Shown here in pieces: positions 1-7,720 of a stretch of DNA of 64,000 nt; position 1 is the first letter of the stretch, and each line of letters starts with the position of its first letter. Both the position numbers and the translations under genes were made by a program. This stretch comes from Kribbella jejuensis (lineage in GTDB: Bacteria; Actinomycetota; Actinomycetes; Propionibacteriales; Kribbellaceae), in the NCBI RefSeq assembly GCF_006715085.1, contig NZ_VFMM01000001.1:2852001-2916000 (forward strand). Direction: 5' to 3'. Below the pieces are notes generated by a model that saw only the letters and a program-made list of their open reading frames with translations, made no database searches and was not told where the DNA came from.

Positions 1-153
1 CACCGCAGCGTCACCGAACTCGAGGCCGACGTCCGCGCCTGGATCAACACCTGGAACGAAGACCCCAAACCCTTCGTCTGGACCAAGACCGCCGACCAAA
101 TCCTCGACACCCTCGCCGCATACTGCCAACGAATTACCGACTCACGACACTAG
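1..153 (+). CDS. IS630-type transposase, C-terminal fragment (cut by window edge)
   Basis: Frame 1 is open from the first base and gives 50 residues ending at TAG 151-153. The sequence INTWNEDPKPFVWTKTADQI is the usual tail of the DDE domain of actinobacterial IS630-family transposases, which catalyse cut-and-paste movement into TA dinucleotides. Only the extreme C-terminus is in the window, so it cannot be judged whether the gene is intact. The right end of the element should lie shortly after the stop, but its inverted repeat cannot be confirmed without the left end. Recognition is by family memory of this tail and is fairly secure. Confidence 0.8.
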   Translation, partial: HRSVTELEADVRAWINTWNEDPKPFVWTKTADQILDTLAAYCQRITDSRH

Positions 154-522
154 ATACGGACTGGAGAACAGACCCTTCAGAAATAAGGGAGAACAAAGAG
201 AAGAAAGAAGAATATAAAATTAGTGGCTGAGTCAGGCACTCGGCGCAGGACGAACTGGCCTCGACCCAGTGTGCCACCGATGCCGACGATCGCGACCAGT
301 AGCTCACCAGGCACGGCGGACTGGAGACTGCTGATTGGACTTGGCCTCCACCCCGAGGCACCAACCACGCGACCGCATTTGGTCGATGGCGCGCACGTGG
401 GAGATGTCACGTGGAAACCACCCCGGTGCGAGCCGGCGCCCTGCGTATTCTCTGGCTCGACCGAAACGGACAACGCACTCCCGGATCGCGATGTCGCGGT
501 TGCGGGAGTTGAGGAGTACTGC
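154..522. other. Intergenic stretch between IS630 end and secreted protein
   Basis: No convincing gene. Bases ~178-222 are strikingly purine- and A-rich (runs of AGAAG/AAAGAAG) against a very GC-rich background and probably include the outer part of the IS or its target. An open frame runs through the region in phase with the next gene but has no signal-like or conserved start before 523. Confidence 0.5.
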
Positions 523-930
523 ATGAAGAAGTGGCGCGTGCTGATGGCAGTTCCGCTGGTGGGGCTGGCGATGACGGCCGGTACGGCGACGGCGGCATCG
601 GCAGCGACGGGTACGCCGAGCGGGGCACCGCCGTCCGGGGTCACCTGCGTGTCGGTAACCGGCGCGAAAGCGTGCTACCAGTCGGGCTCGGACAAGGTCT
701 GGGTGAAGGACACCAAGGCGAACGGCCAGTCCGCGGCCGGCACGATCAAGTCGCTGCCCAGCCACACCAAGTGGTACCGCGAGTGCTTCAATACCCGCGG
801 CGCGGCCGGCGGTTGGGTGGTGTGCGACTTCGACGTACCGAACTACCAGCCCGGCGTGCTGTGGGCCGTCAACAACCCGTTCATCGGCGCCCAGGCCAGT
901 ACGTCGATCAACACCGGCCCGATCATCTGA
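523..930 (+). CDS. Small secreted cysteine-containing protein, unknown function
   Basis: 135 residues. The start at ATG 523 is preferred over upstream in-frame starts because it gives a textbook Sec signal peptide: MKKWR, then a hydrophobic core VLMAVPLVGLAMTAG, then a likely cleavage in TATAASA near residues 23-28. It is preceded by GAGGAG at 511-516. The mature part of about 107 residues has four cysteines (VTCVSV, KACYQS, RECFNT, VVCDFD), compatible with two disulfides, and is rich in W/Y/G. No family was recognised. The neighbouring IS630 fragment may have displaced its original upstream region. It is most likely an extracellular small protein. Confidence 0.7.
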   Translation: MKKWRVLMAVPLVGLAMTAGTATAASAATGTPSGAPPSGVTCVSVTGAKACYQSGSDKVWVKDTKANGQSAAGTIKSLPSHTKWYRECFNTRGAAGGWVVCDFDVPNYQPGVLWAVNNPFIGAQASTSINTGPII

Positions 931-986
931 CTCAACACGGTTGACCTAAGCAACATCTGCCTAGGTCAATCGTTTGAGCGACCGTC

Positions 987-1439
987 TCAGCCGAGCGCCG
1001 CGAGCACGTTCACCAGAACGACCACTGCCAGAATCGCGCCGACAACGCCGAGGAGTACGCCGAGGCCTTTTCGCTTGACCTTGGTGTGGCCGATGCTGCC
1101 GGACATGAACTGGTGGTACGGCGACGCGTAGAAGACTGGCACGGCCTGGTTCGGCTGCACTGTGCAGTCGAGTGATGCTTGGCCGTAGGTCCGGATCCAC
1201 TGCGAATGGATGTCGATGTGCAGCGGCCCGGCGAAGACCGGGATGTCGTTGCGCCCGTACTTCACCGGCACCGGGTAACGGTTCAGGTACACCGTCGGCG
1301 GGATCATGTTGGACGTCAGCGCACTCCCCTGGATCGTCAACTGCAGCATCCCGCTAGGAACCTGCTGCTGGTACGACGGCTGGAACTGTGCCTGCTGATA
1401 CTCCGGCGCCTGGAACTGGGGCGGCTGCTCGTGGCTCAT
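987..1439 (-). CDS. C-tail-anchored membrane protein, unknown function
   Basis: 150 residues from ATG 1439. The N-terminus is rich in Q, P and Y (EQPPQFQAPEYQQAQFQPSY). A middle segment (TIQGSALTSNMIPPTVYLNRY) looks like a short beta-rich domain, then a basic stretch HTKVKRKG precedes a single C-terminal TM helix (GVLLGVVGAILAVVVLVNVL). The layout suggests a cytoplasmic domain anchored by its C-terminus. No catalytic motif is visible. An alternative start 10 codons upstream exists but gives a Cys-rich extension without a ribosome site. Function unknown. Confidence 0.65.
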   Translation of the reverse strand: MSHEQPPQFQAPEYQQAQFQPSYQQQVPSGMLQLTIQGSALTSNMIPPTVYLNRYPVPVKYGRNDIPVFAGPLHIDIHSQWIRTYGQASLDCTVQPNQAVPVFYASPYHQFMSGSIGHTKVKRKGLGVLLGVVGAILAVVVLVNVLAALG

Positions 1440-1504
1440 GCGGCCACACGATATGCCAGAACACACCAAGCGGCGGACACCATCTCCGACCTGAGCCCGA
1501 ACTG

Positions 1505-1578
1505 TGGAGCGGGTGACGGGAATCGAACCCGCACTGTCAGCTTGGGAAGCTGATGTTCTGCCATTGAACTACACCCGC
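1505..1578 (-). tRNA. tRNA-Gly(CCC)
   Basis: On the minus strand a full cloverleaf can be drawn. The acceptor stem is GCGGGTG/CACCCGC, the D arm contains GTTC-AATGGCA-GAAC, the anticodon stem TCAGC/GCTGA encloses loop TTCCCAA (anticodon CCC), and the T arm is GCGGG-TTCGATT-CCCGT. Discriminator T is followed by an encoded CCA (1505-1507). It is the same design as E. coli glyU. tRNA genes are common integration sites, but no integrase lies next to it. Confidence 0.95.
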
Positions 1579-1948
1579 CTGGCCGGTCTCCCGGCAGCGG
1601 AGAAGAGCATAGCCGATGTCGGGGGCGGCAAGCACGCCGGGTCCGCGCGGCGGAAGCAGTTGACTACTTCCAGGCAGGGCGCCGGCCTGCGGCGGCCGGT
1701 AGGAGCTTTGCTGCGGTGTCAGCCGGATGCCCGGAAAAAGGTGGCCGGATGCATCGAAAAGAGCTGTGCGGGCGGTTTGCAGCGGGCCTTCCTGGGCAGT
1801 TTTCCACAAAGGGCACGTTCAGGACTGGGCAGGTTCGTCATCTTCTGGCAGATTAGAACGCGTTGCCGGGGGCAACATTTGCGCAACGTGAGGATGGCGG
1901 TCCTGGACCGGACGATGGTTGCGGGGCAACTGGATGAAGGGGTGAACG
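1579..1948. other. Intergenic: no gene seen; MarR control region at the right end
   Basis: No frame here has a credible start, ribosome site or conserved-looking product. The right end holds two GTTGC/GCAAC inverted repeats, annotated separately, just before the MarR gene. Confidence 0.5.
1862..1930. promoter_or_regulatory. Two inverted repeats GTTGC-N-GCAAC, putative MarR operators
   Basis: GTTGCC-GGG-GGCAAC at 1862-1876 and GTTGC-GGG-GCAAC at 1918-1930 are both perfect around the same GGG centre. A further GCGCAAC half lies near 1881. The second ends 18 bp before the GTG of the MarR gene. MarR proteins usually repress their own promoters through such sites, so autoregulation is inferred. 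Confidence 0.5.
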
Positions 1949-2389
1949 GTGGCAACAGACGCAAGTGACGCGGTGGACAACCTGGAGAAGGAGCTCGTCA
2001 CGTTGGCACGCCGGCTGCGCGGGCTGCAGCGGACGCTGTCCGACGAGGCGCACCCGGACCTGGAGCCGGCACAGTACGCGTTGCTGAACCACGTGGAAGA
2101 GCTGGCGCCGGTGCGGATGGCCGACCTGGTCGCCGCTCTCGAGGTCGACAAGGGTCCGGTCAGCCGGGCCTGCGCGCGCCTGGAGGAAGAGGGTCTGCTG
2201 AAGCGGGCGGCCGACAAGTCCGACGCCCGGGCGACCCTGCTGACGCTGACCGCGGCCGGCAAGCGCAAGCTGTCGGCGGCTCGGAAGAAGCGCCACAAGG
2301 TGATCGAGGACCTGCTCAAGGACTGGTCGCCGGCGCAGGTCAAGACCTTCGCCGGTCAGGTGTCGAAGTTCAACAAGCTGGCCAACTGA
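1949..2389 (+). CDS. MarR-family transcriptional regulator
   Basis: 146 residues from GTG 1949, with GAAGGGG about 9 bp upstream. Winged-helix features: a dimerisation helix at the N-terminus (NLEKELVTLARRLRGLQRTL), a recognition region (VRMADLVAALEVDKGPVSRACARLEEEGLLKR), and a wing with the MarR-typical DxR (KSDARATLLTLTAAGKRKL). It probably binds the GTTGC/GCAAC repeats just upstream and represses itself. No adjacent effector gene is co-transcribed, so its inducer and other targets are unknown. Family assignment is secure. Confidence 0.88.
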   Translation: MATDASDAVDNLEKELVTLARRLRGLQRTLSDEAHPDLEPAQYALLNHVEELAPVRMADLVAALEVDKGPVSRACARLEEEGLLKRAADKSDARATLLTLTAAGKRKLSAARKKRHKVIEDLLKDWSPAQVKTFAGQVSKFNKLAN

Positions 2390-2524
2390 CGATAGTTGCC
2401 TCAGGCCCAGGTCTGGTGGTGCGGCCCCGCCGGAGAGCTGAGGGCTCCGGACGACTCCATCACCAGCACCGGCCCCGGGGTACTGACGCTGTGCGGATGA
2501 GCAGCACGCTGCTAACGTGCGACC

Positions 2525-3100
2525 GTGCTGCTCTCCGATCGCGACATCCTGTCCGAGCTCGACGCGAAGCGGGTCCAGCTGGATCCGTTCGATGCTGCGA
2601 TGGTGCAGCCGTCGAGCGTCGACGTACGGCTGGACCGGTTCTTCCGGGTCTTCGAGAACCACCGGTACCCGCACATCGACCCCGCCGAGGAACAGCCGGA
2701 CCTGACCCGGCTGGTCGAGCCCGACGGCGACGAGCCGTTCATCCTGCACCCCGGTGAGTTCGTCCTGGGGTCGACGTACGAGCTGGTCACGCTCCCCGAC
2801 GACGTCGCCGCGCGGCTCGAGGGCAAGTCGTCGCTGGGCCGGCTCGGTCTGCTGACGCACTCCACGGCCGGCTTCATCGACCCCGGCTTCTCCGGCCACG
2901 TGACGCTGGAGCTGTCGAACGTCGCCACGCTGCCGATCAAGCTCTGGCCCGGGATGAAGATCGGACAGCTGTGCTTCTTCCGGCTGTCCTCGCCCGCGGA
3001 GAACCCGTACGGCTCGGCCAAGTACGGCTCCCGCTACCAGGGTCAGCGCGGGCCGACACCATCGCGTTCCTACATGAACTTCCACCGCACCGAGATCTGA
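2525..3100 (+). CDS. dcd: dCTP deaminase (probably bifunctional, dUMP-forming)
   Basis: 191 residues from GTG 2525, the usual length. It deaminates dCTP in the cytosolic route to dUMP for thymidylate synthesis. Recognisable are the N-terminal LLSDRDI, the nucleotide-binding PSSVDVRL, the core [25 protein letters not shown] followed by LELSN, and the C-terminal substrate-closing [15 protein letters not shown]. The [10 protein letters not shown] version (rather than VTAHRIDPGW of the E. coli enzyme) is typical of actinobacterial and archaeal-type enzymes that both deaminate and hydrolyse to dUMP, so a dUMP product is inferred. A strong hairpin follows the stop. Assignment is secure. Confidence 0.95.
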   Translation: MLLSDRDILSELDAKRVQLDPFDAAMVQPSSVDVRLDRFFRVFENHRYPHIDPAEEQPDLTRLVEPDGDEPFILHPGEFVLGSTYELVTLPDDVAARLEGKSSLGRLGLLTHSTAGFIDPGFSGHVTLELSNVATLPIKLWPGMKIGQLCFFRLSSPAENPYGSAKYGSRYQGQRGPTPSRSYMNFHRTEI

Positions 3101-3108
3101 CCAACGAA

Positions 3109-3141
3109 AGAGGGCCTCGGGAACCCCGGGGCCCTCTGTTT
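3109..3141. terminator. Bidirectional Rho-independent-type hairpin
   Basis: AGAGGGCC at 3109-3116 pairs with GGCCCTCT at 3130-3137, with additional C/G pairs inside the loop, and is followed by GTTT. It sits between the convergent dcd and lipoprotein genes and can serve both. Confidence 0.8.
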
Positions 3142-3148
3142 CGACGGC

Positions 3149-4660
3149 TCAGGCGGTCGGCTTCAGGTAGACGGCGACCGTCTCGACATCGAGGCCGTTG
3201 CTGGTCGGAAACTGCGTGTAGACACCGCCGTACGGCGAGACCGCGTCCGGCGACTCCGGGGTGCCGTTGTACTGGCTCATGTCGCTGCCGCCCGGCGTCG
3301 AACCGTCCGACGGCGACGGCGTACCGCTGTCGGAGGGGGTATCACCGGCCGTCGGGGAGCCACTGTCCGAGGGTGTGCCACCGGTGGACGGGCTGGTCTC
3401 GTTCGGGGTCGCGGAAGGTGTCGGGCTCGGCAGGTCCTGGCCGGTCTTGGCGTCCAGCAGCACCGCCTGCTTCTCGGTCTGCACGTAGACGACGCCGTGC
3501 AGCGCCGCAGTCACCTCCGGTACGACGCGCTCGCCGGACAGGCTGTTCCAGCCCCAGACCTTCTTGCCCGTGGTGTCGTCGAACCCGAGGATCTCCTGCG
3601 GGCCGGTGGGCTGGTTCTCCCGGCAGACGATCGAGGTCGCCTGGTCCCAGACGCAGCCGTAGCCGCCGGAGTCCCGGGCGGACAGTCCGGGCGCCGACTT
3701 CACCACAGCCCCGCTCGCCAGGTCGACGGAGAACAGCGAACCGACCTCGTCGGTGCCGGTGGAGCTCTCCTTGTACACCGTGCCGTAGAAGTAGGCGTGC
3801 TTCGCGCCGCCGGCGATCGCGGACAGCGCGACCTGCTTCAGCGGGATCTGCTTGGTGATCTTGCCGCTCGCGCCGTCCGCGAGCACGACCGTCCCGTCGG
3901 CGGTGGACTGGTTGTTCGACGCCTTCACCGCCGCGACCACACCGCCGTGCACCGCAGCCGCGCTGACGCCCGGAATGACGGTCGCCTTCTGCATCTTGGG
4001 GTCCGCGAACACCGTGACCCTGCCATTCGCATTTCCTGCGACTGCGACCTGGCCGTTGTCGGGGTCGAACTGCAGCGAGGTCAGGTTCGGCGTGCCGGCC
4101 GCGGTCGGGCCGGTCCCGTCCACCGTGCTCACCGGGGCGGAGATCTCGGCGACCTTCTGTCCGGAGTCGACGTCGATCCACTGGATCAGCACCAGGCCCT
4201 GTGGCTTCTGGGTGCCGTTGCCCTTGTCGGCCTCGGCGTACGCGACGATCGCGACGTCCTTGCCGTCGAGCTTGACGCCGACCGGCGCGGTCACGCCGCT
4301 GACGGTCGTGGTGTCCGTCGTGGTCGACTTGACTGTCCAGGACTTGCTCGGGTCGGCGATGTTGTTGCCGATCAGGCCGTCGTAGTGGCCGATCAGCGCC
4401 ACCGGGCCGACCATGCCGACCTTGGCCTCGTCGTAGATCTCGCGGGTCTGGACCTTCGGCACCGGGAACGCCGCGGCGGCGGTGAAAGCCTTGGGCGGGT
4501 CGAAGGAGGGGATGCTCGGTGCGCTCGGCGTCGGCGAGCTGGTGGAACCGCTGCCGTTGGTGCCGGAACCCGAATCGGACTTCTTGTCGTTGCCGCCGCA
4601 ACCGGCCAGTAGAAGCAGGGCTGCAGTGACAGCTGTGGTCGCCACCATCGGACGCAACAT
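3149..4660 (-). CDS. Lipoprotein with PQQ-like beta-propeller domain
   Basis: 503 residues. The N-terminus has a lipoprotein signal (VTAALLLLAGCGG, modified Cys about residue 21) and a low-complexity Ser/Gly/Thr spacer, so it is anchored outside the membrane. Residues ~55-400 carry repeated blade-like units (for example GVVAAVKASNNQ, IVCRENQPTGPQEILGFDDT, TGKKVWGWNSLSG) typical of PQQ-binding-like propellers that act as protein-interaction or sensor scaffolds. This is followed by a Pro/Ser/Thr-rich linker with repeated PSDSGxPT units (~410-460). A short C-terminal tail ends the protein. No PQQ-dependent dehydrogenase active site was seen, so an enzymatic role is not claimed. Confidence 0.78.
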   Translation of the reverse strand: MLRPMVATTAVTAALLLLAGCGGNDKKSDSGSGTNGSGSTSSPTPSAPSIPSFDPPKAFTAAAAFPVPKVQTREIYDEAKVGMVGPVALIGHYDGLIGNNIADPSKSWTVKSTTTDTTTVSGVTAPVGVKLDGKDVAIVAYAEADKGNGTQKPQGLVLIQWIDVDSGQKVAEISAPVSTVDGTGPTAAGTPNLTSLQFDPDNGQVAVAGNANGRVTVFADPKMQKATVIPGVSAAAVHGGVVAAVKASNNQSTADGTVVLADGASGKITKQIPLKQVALSAIAGGAKHAYFYGTVYKESSTGTDEVGSLFSVDLASGAVVKSAPGLSARDSGGYGCVWDQATSIVCRENQPTGPQEILGFDDTTGKKVWGWNSLSGERVVPEVTAALHGVVYVQTEKQAVLLDAKTGQDLPSPTPSATPNETSPSTGGTPSDSGSPTAGDTPSDSGTPSPSDGSTPGGSDMSQYNGTPESPDAVSPYGGVYTQFPTSNGLDVETVAVYLKPTA

Positions 4661-4732
4661 CGTTGGCTTGTCTCCCAGGTCGCCGAAAATGATCGACTGA
4701 ACGCTAGCAGTGCCGACGGGTCGGCCCGGAAG

Positions 4733-4741
4733 TTATCCACA
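4733..4741 (+). promoter_or_regulatory. Isolated DnaA-box-like TTATCCACA
   Basis: A perfect match to the general bacterial DnaA 9-mer lies in the lipoprotein's upstream region. A second perfect copy is at 57198-57206. Single boxes far from an origin occur by chance or titrate DnaA; no origin features accompany them. Confidence 0.25.
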
Positions 4742-4854
4742 GGCATTGCACGAACCTGCAATGTTCCCGGGCCGTCACCCGCCGCCGTGCGTTCCGACCA
4801 GCCCCAACCGCCCGAGCACTCCGACGATCGCGACCCCGGTCATCGGCACCCGGG

Positions 4855-5100
4855 TCACCGGACGATCGAGAGGCCGGTCCCGCGGCGCCGCGGCTGCGGC
4901 TCGCTCAGCACCCGCGCTGCCGGCTCGGTCAGCGCCCGGGAGGCCGGCTCCAGCCGGTCGGCCAGCCGGCGCAGTGCGCCCGCCAGCCCCTCCCGAGGGG
5001 TGCGGCGGATCTTGCCCTCGTTCCGGTGCGCCCGCGCCTCGGCCACCCGCAGGTGCTCGGCGACCCGGTGCCTGGCAACTTCCTGCTGTTCGCTGATCAT
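4855..5100 (-). CDS. Small basic protein, unknown function
   Basis: 81 residues from ATG 5100, with a good ribosome site GAGGGGAG about 7-8 bp upstream. The sequence is highly charged and Arg-rich (EVARHRVAEHLRVAEARAHR, then GLAGALRRLADRLEPASRAL) and mainly predicted helical, with no membrane segment or Cys. It stands alone between the lipoprotein promoter and the DUF4097 gene. Codon use is GC3-rich like its neighbours, which supports it being a real gene. No known family was recognised. Confidence 0.6.
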   Translation of the reverse strand: MISEQQEVARHRVAEHLRVAEARAHRNEGKIRRTPREGLAGALRRLADRLEPASRALTEPAARVLSEPQPRRRGTGLSIVR

Positions 5101-5232
5101 GATGGTGCTCCCCTCGGATAGTCCCCGTGCTGTTTTTGGCAGTGCTGAACCGCAGGTCCCACCCCCAGTGGCAGGACCTACATCAAGACAACGAACCCGG
5201 CCGCCGCGGTCCGACAGGCGCCGGGCGCCCGA

Positions 5233-6069
5233 TCAGACCTTGACGACGGTGATGTCGCCGGAGACCGTGCGGGCGCGCAGCATCAGGGCACGCTCGCCCT
5301 CGGCCGGCTTCTCGCCGGGCTGCAGGTCACACCGGATCCGTCCGGTGACGGTCTTCAGGTCCAGGTACGTCGGGAGTCCGTCCGGGACCCCGATCTGTAC
5401 GTCGCCCCGGGCCGTCTCGGCCTGGACGCTCGGCCCGTCGGCGATCTCGACTTTGACGTCGCCGGACCCGGAGGTGGCGACCGAGTGGTCGCGGATCCGC
5501 TCGATGGTGATGTCACCCGAGCCGACCTTGACGGAGGTGGGACCGGCGGCGTCGCCGATCGTGACGTCGCCGGAGCCGGTGCTCAGCCCGAGCGCGTCCT
5601 CGGCCTCCTCGATGTCGATCGAACCCGAGCCGGTACTGGCCCGCACCGCACTCGCGGCGCTCTCGACCTTCACGTCGCCGCTGCCGGTGGTGATGCCGAG
5701 CTCGTTCTCGACCCGGCTCAGCCGGACGTCGCCGGAGCCGGTCGCGAGCCGCGCCGATCCGAGCGGTACCTCGGAGACGATGTCGCCGGACCCGGTCTTC
5801 ACCCGGGCGTCGAGGACGCCGGCGGTGGCGATCCGGACCGTGATCTCCGGTCCACGCCGGAGGTTCTGCGGGCTCTCGATGATCAGCTCGCCGCCGTTGA
5901 CCTCGAAGATCACGCCGTCGTCGTCACCGTCGACCTCCATCGACACGCTGGTGCCGTCGCCGTCCGGGTTGGGCCCGATCTCGACCAGGCCGGAGCCGAT
6001 GTCGATCCGGATCCGGTCGATCCGCTCGTTCTCGTCGTCGATGAACTGGGTCGCGCTGTGGTCGCTCAT
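5233..6069 (-). CDS. DUF4097-type repeat protein
   Basis: 278 residues. The start at ATG 6069 is chosen because its ATGA overlaps the upstream gene's TGA (6066-6068), implying translational coupling. A short N-terminal beta region (IRIDIGSGLVEIGPNPDGDG) leads into a series of about eight ~18-20-residue repeats with core TGSGDV or GSGDI (for example LATGSGDVRLSR, ITTGSGDVKVES, LSTGSGDVTIGD), which should fold as a right-handed or stacked beta-solenoid. There is no signal peptide or TM segment, so it is cytoplasmic unless its RHH/FGP partner tethers it. DUF4097 proteins are often encoded beside regulators, but their biochemical role is not established. Confidence 0.8.
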   Translation of the reverse strand: MSDHSATQFIDDENERIDRIRIDIGSGLVEIGPNPDGDGTSVSMEVDGDDDGVIFEVNGGELIIESPQNLRRGPEITVRIATAGVLDARVKTGSGDIVSEVPLGSARLATGSGDVRLSRVENELGITTGSGDVKVESAASAVRASTGSGSIDIEEAEDALGLSTGSGDVTIGDAAGPTSVKVGSGDITIERIRDHSVATSGSGDVKVEIADGPSVQAETARGDVQIGVPDGLPTYLDLKTVTGRIRCDLQPGEKPAEGERALMLRARTVSGDITVVKV

Positions 6070-6827
6070 TCCGCCCATCCCGTCACTCGCTGGCCCGGGC
6101 CGTGGCCACGACGCCGTTCCTTGTCGTCCCGCCGGCGGTCCTTGTCCTCGCGGCGGCGCTCCCGCTCGTCCCGGCGGCGGTCGCGGCCGCGGTCCGGGCC
6201 GAACAGGCCTTCCTCACCGAACGGTCCGTGCGGGCCGAACACGCCGTTCGGGCCGAAGACACCGTCGGGGCCGAGCGGTCCGTTCGGACCCAGCGGGCCG
6301 TCCGGGCCGAACACCGGACCACGCGGCGGACGCGGCGGACGCGGCGGGCGCGGACCACCGCGGCGACCGGCGCTGAGCTCGGTCATCACTGTCCGCATCA
6401 ACCACGCGTTCGACGAGATGCCCTCGGCGTCGGCGGCTTCGTCCACCTTGTTCTTGATCGACATCGGCAGCCGCAGCGTGATCCGCGCGGTCGGCTCGTC
6501 GGCGTCCGGCACCAAGTGCTCCGTGTCGGCGTCCGCCTCGTCCTCGATGTCGTCTTCGATCTCGTCCGGTCCGGTCAGCTGGCTGGGCGCCGGCGTGACC
6601 ACGAACTCCGGGCGGCCGCCGGCCATCCGGAGCTCGACCGAACCCGGGGACAGCTCGCGGCTGATCTCCCCGGCGGCGTCGGACAGGGCTGAGATGAGGG
6701 CCAGGCGGCCCGCGTCATCCAGCGTGGCCCCGAGGCGCTGTGCCACGGAGCGAGTTTGCTCGTCGGCCAGGGCGGTCGCGTTCTCGACGCTCCGCCGGAC
6801 CGACTCGAGGTAGTGGTCAAGTTCCAT
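6066..6827 (-). CDS. Ribbon-helix-helix protein with FGP repeat tail
   Basis: 253 residues. Residues 1-70 are helical (MELDHYLESVRRSVENAT). An acidic linker (EIEDDIEDEADADTE) follows, then an Arc/MetJ-type ribbon-helix-helix at ~112-150 (ARITLRLPMSIKNKVDEAAD, then SSNAWLMRTVMTEL). The C-terminal half is unusual: PRPP repeats, seven collagen-like FGPxGP/LGPxGP repeats (~165-205), then an Arg/Asp/Glu-rich charged tail. An RHH protein should be a DNA-binding dimer, and tandem TGACGTCA boxes lie directly at its own start, so autoregulation is likely. It overlaps the DUF4097 gene. The low-complexity tail might mediate self-association (inference). Confidence 0.8.
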   Translation of the reverse strand: MELDHYLESVRRSVENATALADEQTRSVAQRLGATLDDAGRLALISALSDAAGEISRELSPGSVELRMAGGRPEFVVTPAPSQLTGPDEIEDDIEDEADADTEHLVPDADEPTARITLRLPMSIKNKVDEAADAEGISSNAWLMRTVMTELSAGRRGGPRPPRPPRPPRGPVFGPDGPLGPNGPLGPDGVFGPNGVFGPHGPFGEEGLFGPDRGRDRRRDERERRREDKDRRRDDKERRRGHGPGQRVTGWAE

Positions 6828-6856
6828 GACGCAATCATGACGTCATCGTGACGTCA
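6827..6856. promoter_or_regulatory. Phased TGACGTCA boxes, putative RHH operator
   Basis: Perfect 8-bp palindromes TGACGTCA at 6838-6845 and 6849-6856, plus an imperfect copy TGACGCAA at 6827-6834. All three start exactly 11 bp apart, so they face the same side of the helix. MetJ/Arc-type RHH dimers bind tandem 8-bp palindromes in just this way. The array covers the start of the RHH gene and lies ~70 bp upstream of the divergent SDR gene. Confidence 0.6.
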
Positions 6857-6925
6857 CTGTCAACCCTCTCTGATGTCAATATGCCGCCAAGGGCAGAATG
6901 GCGTGCAGTCGACCAAGGAGGATCA

Positions 6926-7720
6926 GTGTCCAGAGGAGTGCTCATCACCGGCGCGTCCCGGGGTGTCGGGGCAGCCGCTGCGCAGGCGTTCGCACGAGCG
7001 GGCGACCGGGTCGTGCTGCACTGCCGCGGCGCCGTCGACCGGGCCGAGGACGTGCGGGCCGCGCTACCCGGCGACGGGCATGCGGTGATCGCCGCGGACC
7101 TCGGTGATCCGGCCGCAATCCCTGCCCTGGTTGAGGAATCGGCCGCCGCGCTCGGGCGGATCGACGTCCTGGTGAACAACGCCGCGATGTTCGTGGACGA
7201 GCCGGTCGCGGGCTCGCGGCGGGTCGGTCACCCGCTGGCCGAGACGGCGTACGACGAATGGGTCGCGACCTGGCGCCGTACGCTCGCGGTCAACCTGGAG
7301 GGGGCCGCACATGTGACCTGGTGCGTGGCCCGGCAGATGCTCGACAAGGACCCCGCGGACGGCGTACGGCGGGGCGCGATCGTCAACGTCGGGTCCCGCG
7401 GCGCGTACCGCGGGGAGCCCGACGTACCGGCGTACGGCGCCTCTAAGGCCGGGCTGCACGCCCTCGGCCAGTCGCTCGCGGCCTCGTTGGCACCACATGA
7501 CATCACGGTGACGTCAATCGCGCCCGGATTCATCGCCACCGACATGACCGAGTCGTTCCTGGCCGGCCCCGGCGGCGACGCGATCCGGGCACAGAGCCCG
7601 TTCAACCGGGTCGCCACCGCCGAAGAGGTCGGGAACGCGATCTACTGGCTCGCCTCAGCCGACGCAAACTGGGCCAGCGGCGCGGTCCTCGACTTCAACG
7701 GTGCGTCGTACCTGCGTTAG
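6926..7720 (+). CDS. Short-chain dehydrogenase/reductase
   Basis: 264 residues. GTG 6926 is chosen because AAGGAGG lies at 6915-6921 with ideal spacing; upstream in-frame starts would run through the operator array. It is a classical SDR: the cofactor motif is GASRGVG (TGxxxGxG variant) at the N-terminus, followed by NNAA, the catalytic Ser in NVGSRGAYRG, and YGASK (YxxxK). The C-terminal part is typical of beta-ketoacyl-reductase-like SDRs (PGFIATDMT). It catalyses an NAD(P)-dependent carbonyl/alcohol conversion on an unknown substrate. Its tail overlaps the convergent CPBP gene by 66 bp. Confidence 0.9.
   Translation: MSRGVLITGASRGVGAAAAQAFARAGDRVVLHCRGAVDRAEDVRAALPGDGHAVIAADLGDPAAIPALVEESAAALGRIDVLVNNAAMFVDEPVAGSRRVGHPLAETAYDEWVATWRRTLAVNLEGAAHVTWCVARQMLDKDPADGVRRGAIVNVGSRGAYRGEPDVPAYGASKAGLHALGQSLAASLAPHDITVTSIAPGFIATDMTESFLAGPGGDAIRAQSPFNRVATAEEVGNAIYWLASADANWASGAVLDFNGASYLR

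Noticed and set aside
1505..1578. tRNA-Gly as an integration site for an adjacent element
   Set aside because: No integrase, direct repeat of the tRNA 3' end or foreign gene block next to it was seen.
1504..1968. ORFs across the tRNA and its right flank on both strands
   Set aside because: They read through the tRNA and the MarR operators and have no coding signature.
4733..4741. Replication origin suggested by TTATCCACA boxes (also at 57198-57206)
   Set aside because: Only single boxes 52 kb apart, with no dnaA/dnaN/gyrB genes, box clusters or AT-rich unwinding element.
7498..7516. A second TGACATCA/TGACGTCA pair with 11-bp spacing, inside the SDR coding sequence
   Set aside because: It falls on codons for HDITVTSI, a motif common in SDR enzymes, and lies far inside the gene. 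The match to the upstream operator is probably coincidental, though a secondary site cannot be excluded.
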